64,000 nucleotides of DNA. Origin: Alphaproteobacteria bacterium. GTDB lineage: Bacteria > Pseudomonadota > Alphaproteobacteria > TMED109. Position numbers and translations under genes: made by a program. Positions within the stretch are counted from its first letter, which is position 1; the number at the start of each line of letters is the position of its first letter. The notes under the pieces are model-generated. The model did not search any database. It was not told where the DNA came from and worked only from the letters and a program-made list of their open reading frames with translations. The stretch covers positions 1-64,000 of the forward strand of contig JAJEGJ010000053.1 of NCBI GenBank assembly GCA_022819905.1, read 5' to 3'. This document shows, one piece after another, positions 16,398 to 24,608 of the stretch.

Positions 16398-16413
16398 GTC
16401 TAGACCTTGTCTA
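16398..16413 (-). promoter_or_regulatory. Candidate operator of the LexA-like gene (GTCTA direct repeat, 11-bp period)
   Basis: GTCTA occurs at 16398-16402 and again at 16409-16413, a direct repeat with exactly one helical turn, 19-34 nt upstream of the LexA-like start codon. The spacing equals that of the alphaproteobacterial LexA box (GTTC-N7-GTTC), and the first copy is part of the palindrome GTCTAGAC. Autoregulation is inferred from position only. Confidence 0.4.
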
Positions 16414-16667
16414 CCATACCGCGGCTTTACAGTTTGCCGAGCCCCCGTCCGAACGGGTCCCATCATCAGGACGTGCGGATAGGTATCTGCACCGATCCGC
16501 TCCTGACTCGGCTTCCGATAGCTGATAGCCCGATCCGGGCCGCGCCGATGTCCCCATCGAGGTCGGGAACACTCACGCGGCGAGCGCGTTCTCCAGCCCG
16601 AGAAACGAGGCGGCGGTCCCCGTGCCGAAGCCCCGCCCGCCCGGCCCCGCCGAGCGCGGACGAGACG

Positions 16668-17327
16668 TCAGGCAGTGCGCTCGGGGAACCGGCAGAGGTC
16701 GGGTATCGGGCACTCAGCGCATTTCGGCTTCCTGGCCACGCACGTATAGCGTCCGTGCAGGATCAGCCAGTGATGGGCGTGCAGCCGGTACGCTTCCGGG
16801 ATCCGCCTGAGCAGGGCCTTTTCCACCGCCAGCGGATCCCGCCCGGGTGCCAGTCCCGTTCGGTTGGAGACCCGGAAGATGTGCGTGTCAACGGCCATCG
16901 TGGGCTCGCCGAAAGCCACGTTGAGGACGACGTTCGCGGTCTTGCGGCCGACTCCGGGCAGGCTTTCGAGCTGTTCGCGGTCGGCCGGCACTTCGCCGCC
17001 GAATTCTTCGACCAGGCGCCGGGACAGCGCGATCACGTTCTTCGCCTTGTTGCGGTAGAGCCCGATGGTCCGGATGGCCTCGCGCAGCCGTTCCTCGCCG
17101 AGCGCGACCATTGCGGCGGGATTGTCGACCGACCGGAAGAGCGGCCCGGTGGCCCGGTTGACGCCGGCGTCGGTCGCCTGCGCCGAGAGCACCACCGCCA
17201 CCAGCAGGGTGTACGTGTTGGTGTACTCGAGATCGCTGCGCGGCGACGGGTTGGCGCGGGCGAATCGTTCGAACGCCTCGGCCACATCCTTGAGCGGCAT
17301 CGGCCGCGTCGCCCGCGGGGTCGTCAC
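16668..17327 (-). CDS. nth: Endonuclease III (DNA glycosylase/AP lyase)
   Basis: A 219-residue base-excision repair enzyme that removes oxidised pyrimidines and cuts at abasic sites. The helix-hairpin-helix LPGVGRKTAN carries the catalytic Lys (about residue 127) and AVDTHIFRVSNR the catalytic Asp. The C-terminal [4Fe-4S] cluster motif is complete (Cys-x6-Cys-x2-Cys-x5-Cys). Length and motifs match Nth closely. It lies upstream of the LexA-like gene on the same strand, but a ~290-bp gap argues for separate promoters. Confidence 0.93.
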   Translation of the reverse strand: MTTPRATRPMPLKDVAEAFERFARANPSPRSDLEYTNTYTLLVAVVLSAQATDAGVNRATGPLFRSVDNPAAMVALGEERLREAIRTIGLYRNKAKNVIALSRRLVEEFGGEVPADREQLESLPGVGRKTANVVLNVAFGEPTMAVDTHIFRVSNRTGLAPGRDPLAVEKALLRRIPEAYRLHAHHWLILHGRYTCVARKPKCAECPIPDLCRFPERTA

Positions 17328-17374
17328 TTCCCAGTCCTCAGGTCACGCTGACCCGATACCGATCGACAAGCCGG

Positions 17375-18088
17375 TCACCACTGTTCGCAGTAGGGGCGCA
17401 TTTCCACCTGGAATGACCAGGCCGAGCGGTCCTGGTGCGCCACCCGGTAGATCTCTTCCGCAATGGCGGTCGGCTTGGCGAAGAACTCGTCGGGCTTGTC
17501 CGGCGCGAGCATCGGCCGCGTGCGCGGGGTGTCGATCATGGCGTCGATGATGAAATACGCCACGTGGATGCCCTGGGGACCGAACTCGCGGGCCAGGGAT
17601 TCCGACAGGATGCGCTGCGCCGCCTTGGTCGAGGCGAAGAAGCCCCAGTACGCCTTGCCGCGCGTGGCCGAGGTATTGCCGGTGACCATGATCGCACCCT
17701 TGCCGGCCTCGAGCATGGCCGGGATCAGCTCGCGTGCCAGCACAAAGAGCGCCGTGGTGTTTACCCGGAAGTTGGCCTCCAGATCAGCCGGGTTCTGTTC
17801 GAGGATCGGGCCGCGGGTCGCGCGGGGCGCGTTATGCACGAAGATACTCGGCGCACCCAGATCGGTTCGGACGCGGCCGATCGTGTCGGTCAGCGCGTCC
17901 AGATCGCCGACGTCGCACGGAAACGCGGTCGCGTTCTCGTAGGCGTCTTCGAGGCGAGCGAGCCGCTCGGCATCGCGGGCCAGCATGGCGACGCTGTAAC
18001 CGCCGTCGGCGAAGCGTCGGGCGATCTCCGCCCCGGTACCGTTTTCAGGGCCGACACCGGTGACAAGACAGACAGGACGGGTCATCAA
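17375..18088 (-). CDS. Short-chain dehydrogenase/reductase family protein without the catalytic Tyr
   Basis: A 237-residue Rossmann protein of the SDR superfamily. The N-terminal nucleotide loop is TGVGPENGTGAEIA, variant from TGxxxGxG, and the strand CDVGDLDAL is present. The active-site segment reads GFFASTKAAQR, so the Tyr of YxxxK is replaced by Phe while the Lys is kept; the Ser position is in GNTSATRG. A subgroup of bacterial SDR proteins with FAxxK and HVAxxxIDxxID motifs is known and poorly characterised, and this protein fits it (HVAYFIIDAMID). Catalysis by the classical mechanism is therefore doubtful. Its start overlaps the end of the GST gene by 4 nt, so the two are coupled. Confidence 0.75.
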   Translation of the reverse strand: MMTRPVCLVTGVGPENGTGAEIARRFADGGYSVAMLARDAERLARLEDAYENATAFPCDVGDLDALTDTIGRVRTDLGAPSIFVHNAPRATRGPILEQNPADLEANFRVNTTALFVLARELIPAMLEAGKGAIMVTGNTSATRGKAYWGFFASTKAAQRILSESLAREFGPQGIHVAYFIIDAMIDTPRTRPMLAPDKPDEFFAKPTAIAEEIYRVAHQDRSAWSFQVEMRPYCEQW

Positions 18089-18915
18089 CTAGCTCCGTTA
18101 TCGTAAGCGGCGAGATCTGCAGCGATGGCCGGCTCCGCGAGGAGGCGGCGGAAGTGGGCAAGGGCGTTCGGATAGGCGCCTGGCTCCACAATGGGCCGGA
18201 GCTCCTGCTCCGTGAGCCAGTCATGGAAGCGGCGCTCCCGTCGGAACTGGGCCAGGTCGCAGACGAACGCGATATCGGCAATCGACAGTCTGCCGCCCAC
18301 CAGGCCGGCAGGGGCTTGAGTCGTGGCGGCGTCGATGCCGGCCAGGTAGAAGTCGTATGCGTCGCGCATCCGCGCCGACAGCTCCGGGCTGACGTCGCGG
18401 GCCTGGAGAGCGAGGAGATAGACCTGCGCTTCCCGGGCGAACACCAGGCTCTGGTCGAGGAAGCTGTCGATCCGCGAGGCCTCGAGATCGTTGGCCCCGT
18501 ACAGGTCGGCATCGCCCGCCCGGGCCACGGCACGGAGGATGCTGTTGGATTCGAAGATGCCGACCGCGCCGGTGGAGTCGAACGCCGCCGGCACGGTGCC
18601 GAAAGGATGCGCATCGAGGAACGCATCGGTCTTGTAGAGCGTGGCGCCGAAACCGCGCCGAGCCGTCCGTGCGTGCGGACTGTCAGGGTCGCGCTCCGCA
18701 TCGGCCAGCGGGCGGGCGTCGAAGTCCCAGAGCCAATCGGCCAGCGCCTTGGGCCGGTCGCCGACCACGTCGATGTCCACGCCGCCGATGCGCCCGGCAA
18801 TCGTGGCTTTCCAGACCCTGGGGTTGGGCAGATAGGAGAAGATGCGGAAATTGGGCACTGGCGTCACAGCCCGCTCGGGACGGGTTTCTGTCAGGGAGAA
18901 CGGCACACCATACAC
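18085..18915 (-). CDS. Glutathione S-transferase family protein
   Basis: A 276-residue GST-like protein. A thioredoxin-fold N-terminal part (about residues 22-125) is interrupted by a longer insert than usual. It has a FGTVPAAFDSTGAVGIFESNSILR stretch equivalent to the glutathione-binding cis-Pro and ESxAI segment (VPAAF, FESNSI). The helical C-terminal domain has the GGRLSIADIAFVCDL N-capping motif typical of GSTs. The start may be a little downstream, since the first ~20 residues are unlike the family. It overlaps the SDR gene by 4 nt, and the pair is divergent from the ketopantoate reductase-like operon. The substrate is unknown. Confidence 0.75.
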   Translation of the reverse strand: MYGVPFSLTETRPERAVTPVPNFRIFSYLPNPRVWKATIAGRIGGVDIDVVGDRPKALADWLWDFDARPLADAERDPDSPHARTARRGFGATLYKTDAFLDAHPFGTVPAAFDSTGAVGIFESNSILRAVARAGDADLYGANDLEASRIDSFLDQSLVFAREAQVYLLALQARDVSPELSARMRDAYDFYLAGIDAATTQAPAGLVGGRLSIADIAFVCDLAQFRRERRFHDWLTEQELRPIVEPGAYPNALAHFRRLLAEPAIAADLAAYDNGAS

Positions 18916-19003
18916 GCCTGCCGCGGGCGGCTCCCGACGCTCCCGAACGCGGCGGCCGCCACCCGACTAAGATCGGCCCCGGAAATCCCGCAGGGAGGGA
19001 AAC

Positions 19004-19984
19004 ATGGACATCACAGTAGTGGGGGCGGGCGCCATGGGCGCCTCCTACGGTGGCCTGCTTGCGGCCGCCGGAAACCGGGTGAGCCTGATCGACACCTGGC
19101 AGGATCACGTCGACGCCATCAACCGCGATGGCCTGCAGGTCGACGGTGCGCACGGCGAGCATCGCCTGCGCCTCGAGGCCGCCACCGAGCCGGGCGCAGG
19201 GCACTCGGCCGATGTCGTACTGATGTTTACGGACACGAACGGTACCGGCGATGCGGCCCGCACCATTGCCGACATCCTGTCGCCGGACGGCTTTGTGGTC
19301 ACTTCCCAGAACGGGATCGGCAACGTCGAGATCCTCCAGGAGGTCGTCGGCGAAGAGCGCGTGGTTGGCGGCTCGAGCATGTGCAGCGCCGCAACGATCG
19401 GTCCCGGACATGTGTCGCTGACCCATCTCGGACCGACGTCGGTCGGCGAGGTCAAGGGCGGTTCGAGTCAGCGTGTGGATGCGTTCCTGGCGGCCCTGGA
19501 AGCTGCGGGTTTCCCCTCGAAACCGGCACCCGACATCATGGCCGAGATCTGGCAGAAGTTCGTCGTGAACTGCTCGGCGAATGCGGTGGCCGCCGTCACC
19601 GGCCTGCGGTCGGGCGAGTTTGTCGACATCCCGGACCTCATGGAGTATCGCGTTCGCGTCGTCGAGGAGGTCATGACCGTCCTGGACGCGAAGGGCATCA
19701 CGCTTCCGGACCCCGAACTGATCAAGCGAATCTGCGCGGGCGGCCGTCGGATGAACCGTCCGTCGATGCTGCAGCATGTTCGCATGGGACGGAAGACCGA
19801 GATCGACACGCTGAACGGCGCGTTGGTGCGGGAAGCCAAGGCGCTGGGCATTTCGGTGCCGTACAACGAATCACTGGTGGCGCTGCTGCGGGGACGTGAA
19901 CTCGCGCAAATGCGGGCGGTGCACGAGCCCGATCTCGACTATGCGGCGTGGGAAGCCAGCTTCGAGAATCCGGACAAGGCGTGA
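19004..19984 (+). CDS. Ketopantoate reductase (PanE/ApbA) family protein
   Basis: A 326-residue protein with an N-terminal NADP-binding loop GAGAMGASYG (about residues 7-16) and the C-terminal helical domain of the PanE/ApbA family. The catalytic Lys lies in IWQKFVVNCSANAV (about residue 185). A strong ribosome-binding site (GGGAGGG) precedes the ATG. True PanE reduces 2-dehydropantoate for CoA synthesis, but many homologues in catabolic operons act on other 2-keto acids. Here the gene is translationally coupled to a GST and a CoA transferase, which favours a catabolic role. Confidence 0.78.
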   Translation: MDITVVGAGAMGASYGGLLAAAGNRVSLIDTWQDHVDAINRDGLQVDGAHGEHRLRLEAATEPGAGHSADVVLMFTDTNGTGDAARTIADILSPDGFVVTSQNGIGNVEILQEVVGEERVVGGSSMCSAATIGPGHVSLTHLGPTSVGEVKGGSSQRVDAFLAALEAAGFPSKPAPDIMAEIWQKFVVNCSANAVAAVTGLRSGEFVDIPDLMEYRVRVVEEVMTVLDAKGITLPDPELIKRICAGGRRMNRPSMLQHVRMGRKTEIDTLNGALVREAKALGISVPYNESLVALLRGRELAQMRAVHEPDLDYAAWEASFENPDKA

Positions 19985-20640
19985 CTGCCCACGCGGTTAC
20001 CGTTTGGGGGATTGGGTCCACGCGGACATTCCGGGTCCACTGGACGGTCGCTGAACTGGGCATCCCGTGCAGCGTTCGGCCGATTCGCTCCCGGACCGGC
20101 GAGACTCGGACCGAGGAGTACGGTCACGTCAATCCCAAGCGGAAGATCCCGACCCTGCAGCACGAAGACTTCGTGCTGTCCGAGAGCGGCGCCATCGTGG
20201 CCTACCTCACCCGCGCGTTTCCGGTGCCGCCCGGGTTCTTCGTTCCTCGGGAGCCGCGCGCCCAGGCCCGGCTCGACGAGTGGGTGTCGTTCGCCAGCAT
20301 GGAGCTTGATGCGCACTCCCTCTACCTGCTGCGCCGCCACCGTTATCTGCCCGAGATCTACGGCGAAGCGCCCGCGGCGTGCGAGTCTGCAGTCGAGTAC
20401 TTCTCGACGCAGGTCGGCGCGGTTGCCGAGCGGGTGCCTGCCGGCGACGGCTACCTGCTGGAGGAGTTCAGCATCGCCGACGTCCTGATGACCACGATCG
20501 TCGACTGGGCGATCGCCTACGACATCGACCTGCCCGGCCGCCTGGTCGCCTATCGGGACTTCACGGCCCGCCGCCCGGCCTACCGGACGGCGCTCCGACT
20601 CAATTTTCCGGAACGGTTTGACAACGGGAAGACAGCATGA
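19981..20640 (+). CDS. Glutathione S-transferase family protein, second copy
   Basis: A 219-residue protein starting at GTG 19981, which overlaps the preceding stop (GTGA). The N-terminal thioredoxin fold contains NPKRKIPTLQHEDFVLSESG: cis-Pro in KIPTL and the glutathione-binding ESG. The C-terminal helical domain contains LLEEFSIADVLMTTIVDW, the GST N-capping box. It is flanked by 4-nt overlaps on both sides, so three proteins are made from one coupled message. Substrates could include glutathione conjugates formed during degradation of aromatic or reactive carbonyl compounds, but this is inference. Confidence 0.82.
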   Translation: MTAHAVTVWGIGSTRTFRVHWTVAELGIPCSVRPIRSRTGETRTEEYGHVNPKRKIPTLQHEDFVLSESGAIVAYLTRAFPVPPGFFVPREPRAQARLDEWVSFASMELDAHSLYLLRRHRYLPEIYGEAPAACESAVEYFSTQVGAVAERVPAGDGYLLEEFSIADVLMTTIVDWAIAYDIDLPGRLVAYRDFTARRPAYRTALRLNFPERFDNGKTA

Positions 20641-21845
20641 CGGGACCCCTCGACGGATTTCGCGTTATTGATCTGACGGCCATGGTCTCGGGCCCGGTGG
20701 CCACCATGATGCTGGCCGATCAGGGCGCCGACGTCATCAAGATCGAGCCGCCGGGCGGCGAACTGATGCGCCGGGTCGGCATCGACAACCGGGGCATGGC
20801 GTCGTCGTTCCTGTCCTGCAACAGAAGCAAGCGATCGCTCGCCGTCGACCTCAAGGCGCCGGAAGGTCTCGCCGTGGTCAGAAAACTGGTGGGCACGGCC
20901 GATGTCCTCGTGCAGAACTTCCGTCCCGGCGCCATCGACCGGATGGGACTGGGCGAGGAAACGGTGCGGGCGATCCGGCCGGACATCGTCTACGTCTCGA
21001 TCAGCGGCTTCGGCGAAAGCGGGCCCTACTCGGGGCAGCGGGTGTACGACCCGGTGATTCAGGCGCTGTGCGGTCTTGCCGAGATTCAGTCCGATCGCAA
21101 GACCGGGACACCCCGGATGGTGCGCACCATCGTTCCGGACAAGACCACGGCCGTCACTGCGGCGCAGGCGATTACCGCCGCCCTGCTCGCCCGCGAACGC
21201 ACCGGCCGCGCGCAGCACGTGCGGCTCTCGATGCTCGACACCATGGTGGCGTATCTCTGGCCCGAGAGCATGTCCGCGCTTAACTACGTGGGGCGCGAGG
21301 GCGACCCGGCGCGCGGGCAGATGGGTCTCGACCTGATCTATCGGACGCAGGACGGGTACATCACGGCCGGGGCGGTGACCGACGCCGAATGGCTCGGCAT
21401 GTGCGAGGCGCTGGAGCGTCCCGATCTGGTCGAGGACGAGCGCTTCCGCACGCCCGGCGCCCGTTTTCGGAACGCGGCGGAACGCCGCGAAATCACGGCC
21501 GGAGAAATCGCCAAGCATGCCTCGGCCGACCTGATCGAGCGCCTGCAGGCGCGCCAGGTCCCGTGCGCGCCGATCTTGAGCCGGATGGACGTGCTCGAGA
21601 ACGATCAGGTCGAGCAGAACCGGATCATCGAAGTGCATGAGGACCCGGTCCTGGGCCCCGTGCGTCAGCCGAGACCGGCCGCCCGCTTCGAGGCGACTCC
21701 CGCGACCATCCGTCGCATGGCGCCGTTTCTCGGTGCCGACAACGCCGACATTCTCGCGGAGCTGGGCTACGGGACGGACGAGGTGCGGAAGCTGACCGAC
21801 GACGGCGTGCTGGTGTCGCGCCCGCCGGAGCCGGCGGAGAGCTGA
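20637..21845 (+). CDS. CaiB/BaiF (class III) CoA transferase
   Basis: A 402-residue class III CoA transferase. The N-terminal half has the family block RVIDLTAMVSGPVATMMLADQGADVIKIEPPGG-type sequence (about residues 8-42), followed by NRSKRSLAVDL and QNFRPGAIDRMGLG. The catalytic Asp is the one in IVPDKTTAV (about residue 166). These enzymes move CoA between carboxylic acids such as carnitine, formate/oxalate or aromatic acids. The ATG overlaps the GST stop by 4 nt. Together with the ketopantoate reductase-like and GST genes it forms a three-gene catabolic operon. Confidence 0.88.
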   Translation: MTGPLDGFRVIDLTAMVSGPVATMMLADQGADVIKIEPPGGELMRRVGIDNRGMASSFLSCNRSKRSLAVDLKAPEGLAVVRKLVGTADVLVQNFRPGAIDRMGLGEETVRAIRPDIVYVSISGFGESGPYSGQRVYDPVIQALCGLAEIQSDRKTGTPRMVRTIVPDKTTAVTAAQAITAALLARERTGRAQHVRLSMLDTMVAYLWPESMSALNYVGREGDPARGQMGLDLIYRTQDGYITAGAVTDAEWLGMCEALERPDLVEDERFRTPGARFRNAAERREITAGEIAKHASADLIERLQARQVPCAPILSRMDVLENDQVEQNRIIEVHEDPVLGPVRQPRPAARFEATPATIRRMAPFLGADNADILAELGYGTDEVRKLTDDGVLVSRPPEPAES

Positions 21846-21927
21846 TCGACGTCAGGCGGGAGCCTGCCCCGGCGGAAGCCGGCAGACAGCAGGCGCGCTG
21901 ACGTGACGGGCGGCTTCCCGTCGATGG

Positions 21928-23604
21928 TTATGCGCGCCGGGCCGCCTCCTCGGCGACCAGTTCCTTCTTGGAGAGCTTCCCGATCATGGTCTTCGGGAGC
22001 TCGTCACGGAACTCGATGTGTTTCGGCATCTCGTGCCGGCCGACCTTGTCCTTGAGGAACGCCCGGAGTTCGTCGGCGTCGAGGCTGCTGCCGTCCTTGA
22101 GCTTGATGAATGCCTTGACGGCTTCACCGGTGTAGTCGTCGGGCACGCCTATCACCGTGACCTCGTCCACCTCGGGGTGGCGGTAGATCCCTTCCTCCAC
22201 GTTGCGCGGGAACACGTTGAACCCGCTCACCAGGATCAGGTCCTTCATCCGGTCGATGATGAAGAGGTAGCCTTCTTCATCGAGATAGCCGACGTCTCCG
22301 GTGCGGAGCCGGCCCTCGACGATGGTCTCGGCGGTGGCCTCCTCGCGTCCCCAGTAGCCCATCATGACCTGCGGGCCGGAAATGCAGATCTCCCCGGCTT
22401 GGCCCAGCGGCAGCAGCGTCTGCGGATCCTCCTTGTCGACGATCGTGATGGTGGTGGCCGGCAGCGGCATCCCGACCGACCCCTCCTTGCCCGGGGCGCC
22501 GATCGGATTCGCGGTGGCCATCGGCGAGCATTCCGTAAGGCCGTAGCCCTCGACCAGCGAGCAGCCGGAGAGTTTCTCGAAGCGCTGCTTGACTTCCATC
22601 GGCAACGGTGCGCCGCCGGCCATGCACGTCTTGATGGAGGTGAGGTCGAAGCGCCCGATTTTCGGATGGTTGATGATGGCCATGTACATCGTCGGCACGC
22701 CGGGAAACAGGGTCGGTTTCTTCTTCACGATGTCCTTGAGGACGGCTTCGAGTTCGAACCGTGGATGCATGACGATCGAGCCACCCACGGCCAGTGTCAG
22801 CCCCATCACCACCGTCATGGCGAATACATGGAAGAACGGGAGCACGCCCATCATGCGCTCTTCGCCCCGCTCGACCTCCTGGTTCCAGAGCAAGGCCTGC
22901 TGGATGTTGGTGTAGATGTTCGCGTGCGTCAGCATGGCGCCTTTCGAGACGCCGGTGGTGCCGCCGGTGTACTGGAGGACGGCGATGTCCTGCTCGGGCT
23001 GGATGTCGACCGGCGGGCACGGAGCCCGCGGCGCGACCAGTTCGCGGAAGGTGACATGCGTGTCGTCATCGGCGACGTCGGCGATCTCGGCGCGTTTGAA
23101 CAAGGGGAACAGGAAATTCTTCGGGAAGGGCAGGACATCCTGCAGATCCCCGACGACGAGCTTCCGGACGCCGCTCTTCTTCATCGCCGACGCCATCTTC
23201 GGGTACAGGGCCTTGAGGCTCAGCGTCACCATGATGGTGGTACCGGAGTCCTCGATCTGGCGAACCAGGTCCTCCTCTGCATACAGGGGGCTGTAGTTCA
23301 CGACGGTCCCGCCCGTGCGCAGGACGCCGAAATAGGCGATGACGAACTGCGGGCAGTTCGGCAGGAACAGACCGACCTTCACGCCCTTCTCCACGCCTAG
23401 TGACCGGAACCCGGCGGCGGCCCGTTCGACCAGTTCGCCGAGTTCCGCGTACGTGTAGGTCTTGCCCAGGAAATCCATACATTCGTGGGTAGGGAATCTG
23501 GCCACGGAATCGTCAAGGAGCGCGGAGACGGGGCGTCCTGACAATTCTGCTTCCCAGGACACGTGATCAGGGTAGGCGTTGAGCCAAGGGTGTAGGTCTG
23601 TCAC
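21928..23604 (-). CDS. Long-chain fatty-acid-CoA ligase (FadD-like)
   Basis: A 558-residue ANL-superfamily ligase. The AMP-binding P-loop YTGGTTGVSKGAM is at about residues 213-225, EGYGLTE in the middle, GELRTGD-type RLRTGDVGYLDEEG later, and the C-terminal catalytic Lys in KTMIGKLSKKEL. It activates long-chain fatty acids through acyl-adenylate to acyl-CoA at the membrane. Strong similarity to FadD of Proteobacteria is apparent in the HPWLNAYPDHVSWE N-terminus. It stands alone, convergent with the CoA-transferase operon. Confidence 0.88.
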   Translation of the reverse strand: MTDLHPWLNAYPDHVSWEAELSGRPVSALLDDSVARFPTHECMDFLGKTYTYAELGELVERAAAGFRSLGVEKGVKVGLFLPNCPQFVIAYFGVLRTGGTVVNYSPLYAEEDLVRQIEDSGTTIMVTLSLKALYPKMASAMKKSGVRKLVVGDLQDVLPFPKNFLFPLFKRAEIADVADDDTHVTFRELVAPRAPCPPVDIQPEQDIAVLQYTGGTTGVSKGAMLTHANIYTNIQQALLWNQEVERGEERMMGVLPFFHVFAMTVVMGLTLAVGGSIVMHPRFELEAVLKDIVKKKPTLFPGVPTMYMAIINHPKIGRFDLTSIKTCMAGGAPLPMEVKQRFEKLSGCSLVEGYGLTECSPMATANPIGAPGKEGSVGMPLPATTITIVDKEDPQTLLPLGQAGEICISGPQVMMGYWGREEATAETIVEGRLRTGDVGYLDEEGYLFIIDRMKDLILVSGFNVFPRNVEEGIYRHPEVDEVTVIGVPDDYTGEAVKAFIKLKDGSSLDADELRAFLKDKVGRHEMPKHIEFRDELPKTMIGKLSKKELVAEEAARRA

Positions 23605-23826
23605 GGGCGGAGTTCCAACGAGAGCGCGGTGGAGCAGAGACTACCCACAATTTGCCAGGAGTAGCGAGTGCCGAAGACCGCGCCGCGCGGTTCCGACGCC
23701 GCATGTCGCGTGAGCGTTCAGGCCCGGTGTGACGAGTTGGCCGCAAGCAGGCCGGCGGCGACTCCTGCAATGGCGATCCGGCGGCGCCGTCCGGCATCGT
23801 TGCAAGCCGGTGGCAGAGGTCCCGAA

Positions 23827-24288
23827 TCAGAGTTCCAGCGCGAGAGTCATGAAGACGCTGTTCCGGTCTGGAACGTACGCGGCGAAGGGCTCGCATTCGA
23901 CGAACCCGTGTTTCCGGTAGAGCGCGCGGGCGGGCTCAAAGTACGACCACGAGCCGGTTTCGAGGCTAAGCCGCCGCGCGCCGCGTTGACGTGCGGCGTC
24001 GATGATATGCAGCAGCATGGCGCCGCCGACTCCGGTGCGCCGGCTGGCGACCGCCGTGTGCATCGACTTGATTTCGAAGTGGTCGCCGGACAGCCGCTTC
24101 ATGGCGCCGATCGCAAGCAGTTCGTCCTCGCGCCATACCGACCAGAAGTCGATGTCCGGTGCATGCAGGTCTCGAAGGTCCAGCGCATGGGCGCTGCCGG
24201 GCGCGGTTTCGGAGCGAGCCTGACGAAGGTGCGTCCGAAGGAGGTCCTGTACGCGTGGATCCTCCAGCCCGCCGCGACGAATTTCCAT
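23827..24288 (-). CDS. GNAT-family N-acetyltransferase
   Basis: A 153-residue protein from the ATG at 24288, which opens with MEIRRGGLEDPRV; a much longer upstream frame is arginine-rich and not conserved. The acetyl-CoA-binding loop is SRRTGVGGAMLLHII (RxxGxG/A, about residues 80-94). The late ALYRKHGFVECEPF is typical of GNAT motif B. It resembles the small single-domain YitI-type acetyltransferases, and the acceptor is unknown. It is divergent from the acyltransferase gene. Confidence 0.82.
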   Translation of the reverse strand: MEIRRGGLEDPRVQDLLRTHLRQARSETAPGSAHALDLRDLHAPDIDFWSVWREDELLAIGAMKRLSGDHFEIKSMHTAVASRRTGVGGAMLLHIIDAARQRGARRLSLETGSWSYFEPARALYRKHGFVECEPFAAYVPDRNSVFMTLALEL

Positions 24289-24608
24289 CACCGAAAGCAC
24301 CTCGCGTGGTGGCCGTGATCCGACGGCGGCACGAGCAATGGCCCGGCCGGCCTCCGGCGGGGCGGCCGGACGTTGCCACTTGCCGACCGCATCCGCACCA
24401 GGCATCCGCGATATCCGACCTGTGGCCTTGCCGGCGAGCCGGGGCTGCAATGGGAGCGCGGAAGATGTGAGGATATTCGCGCCATGCTGCCGTTGCCTGC
24501 CGGGCGGACAGGTGCAGGTGTTTGCTGATTCGTTATGGCATGCTGCCCGGACGAACTCGCCGGAGAAGCGGATGCGTTCGAACCGGCCCGTCGGATCCTG
24601 GGCGGCGA

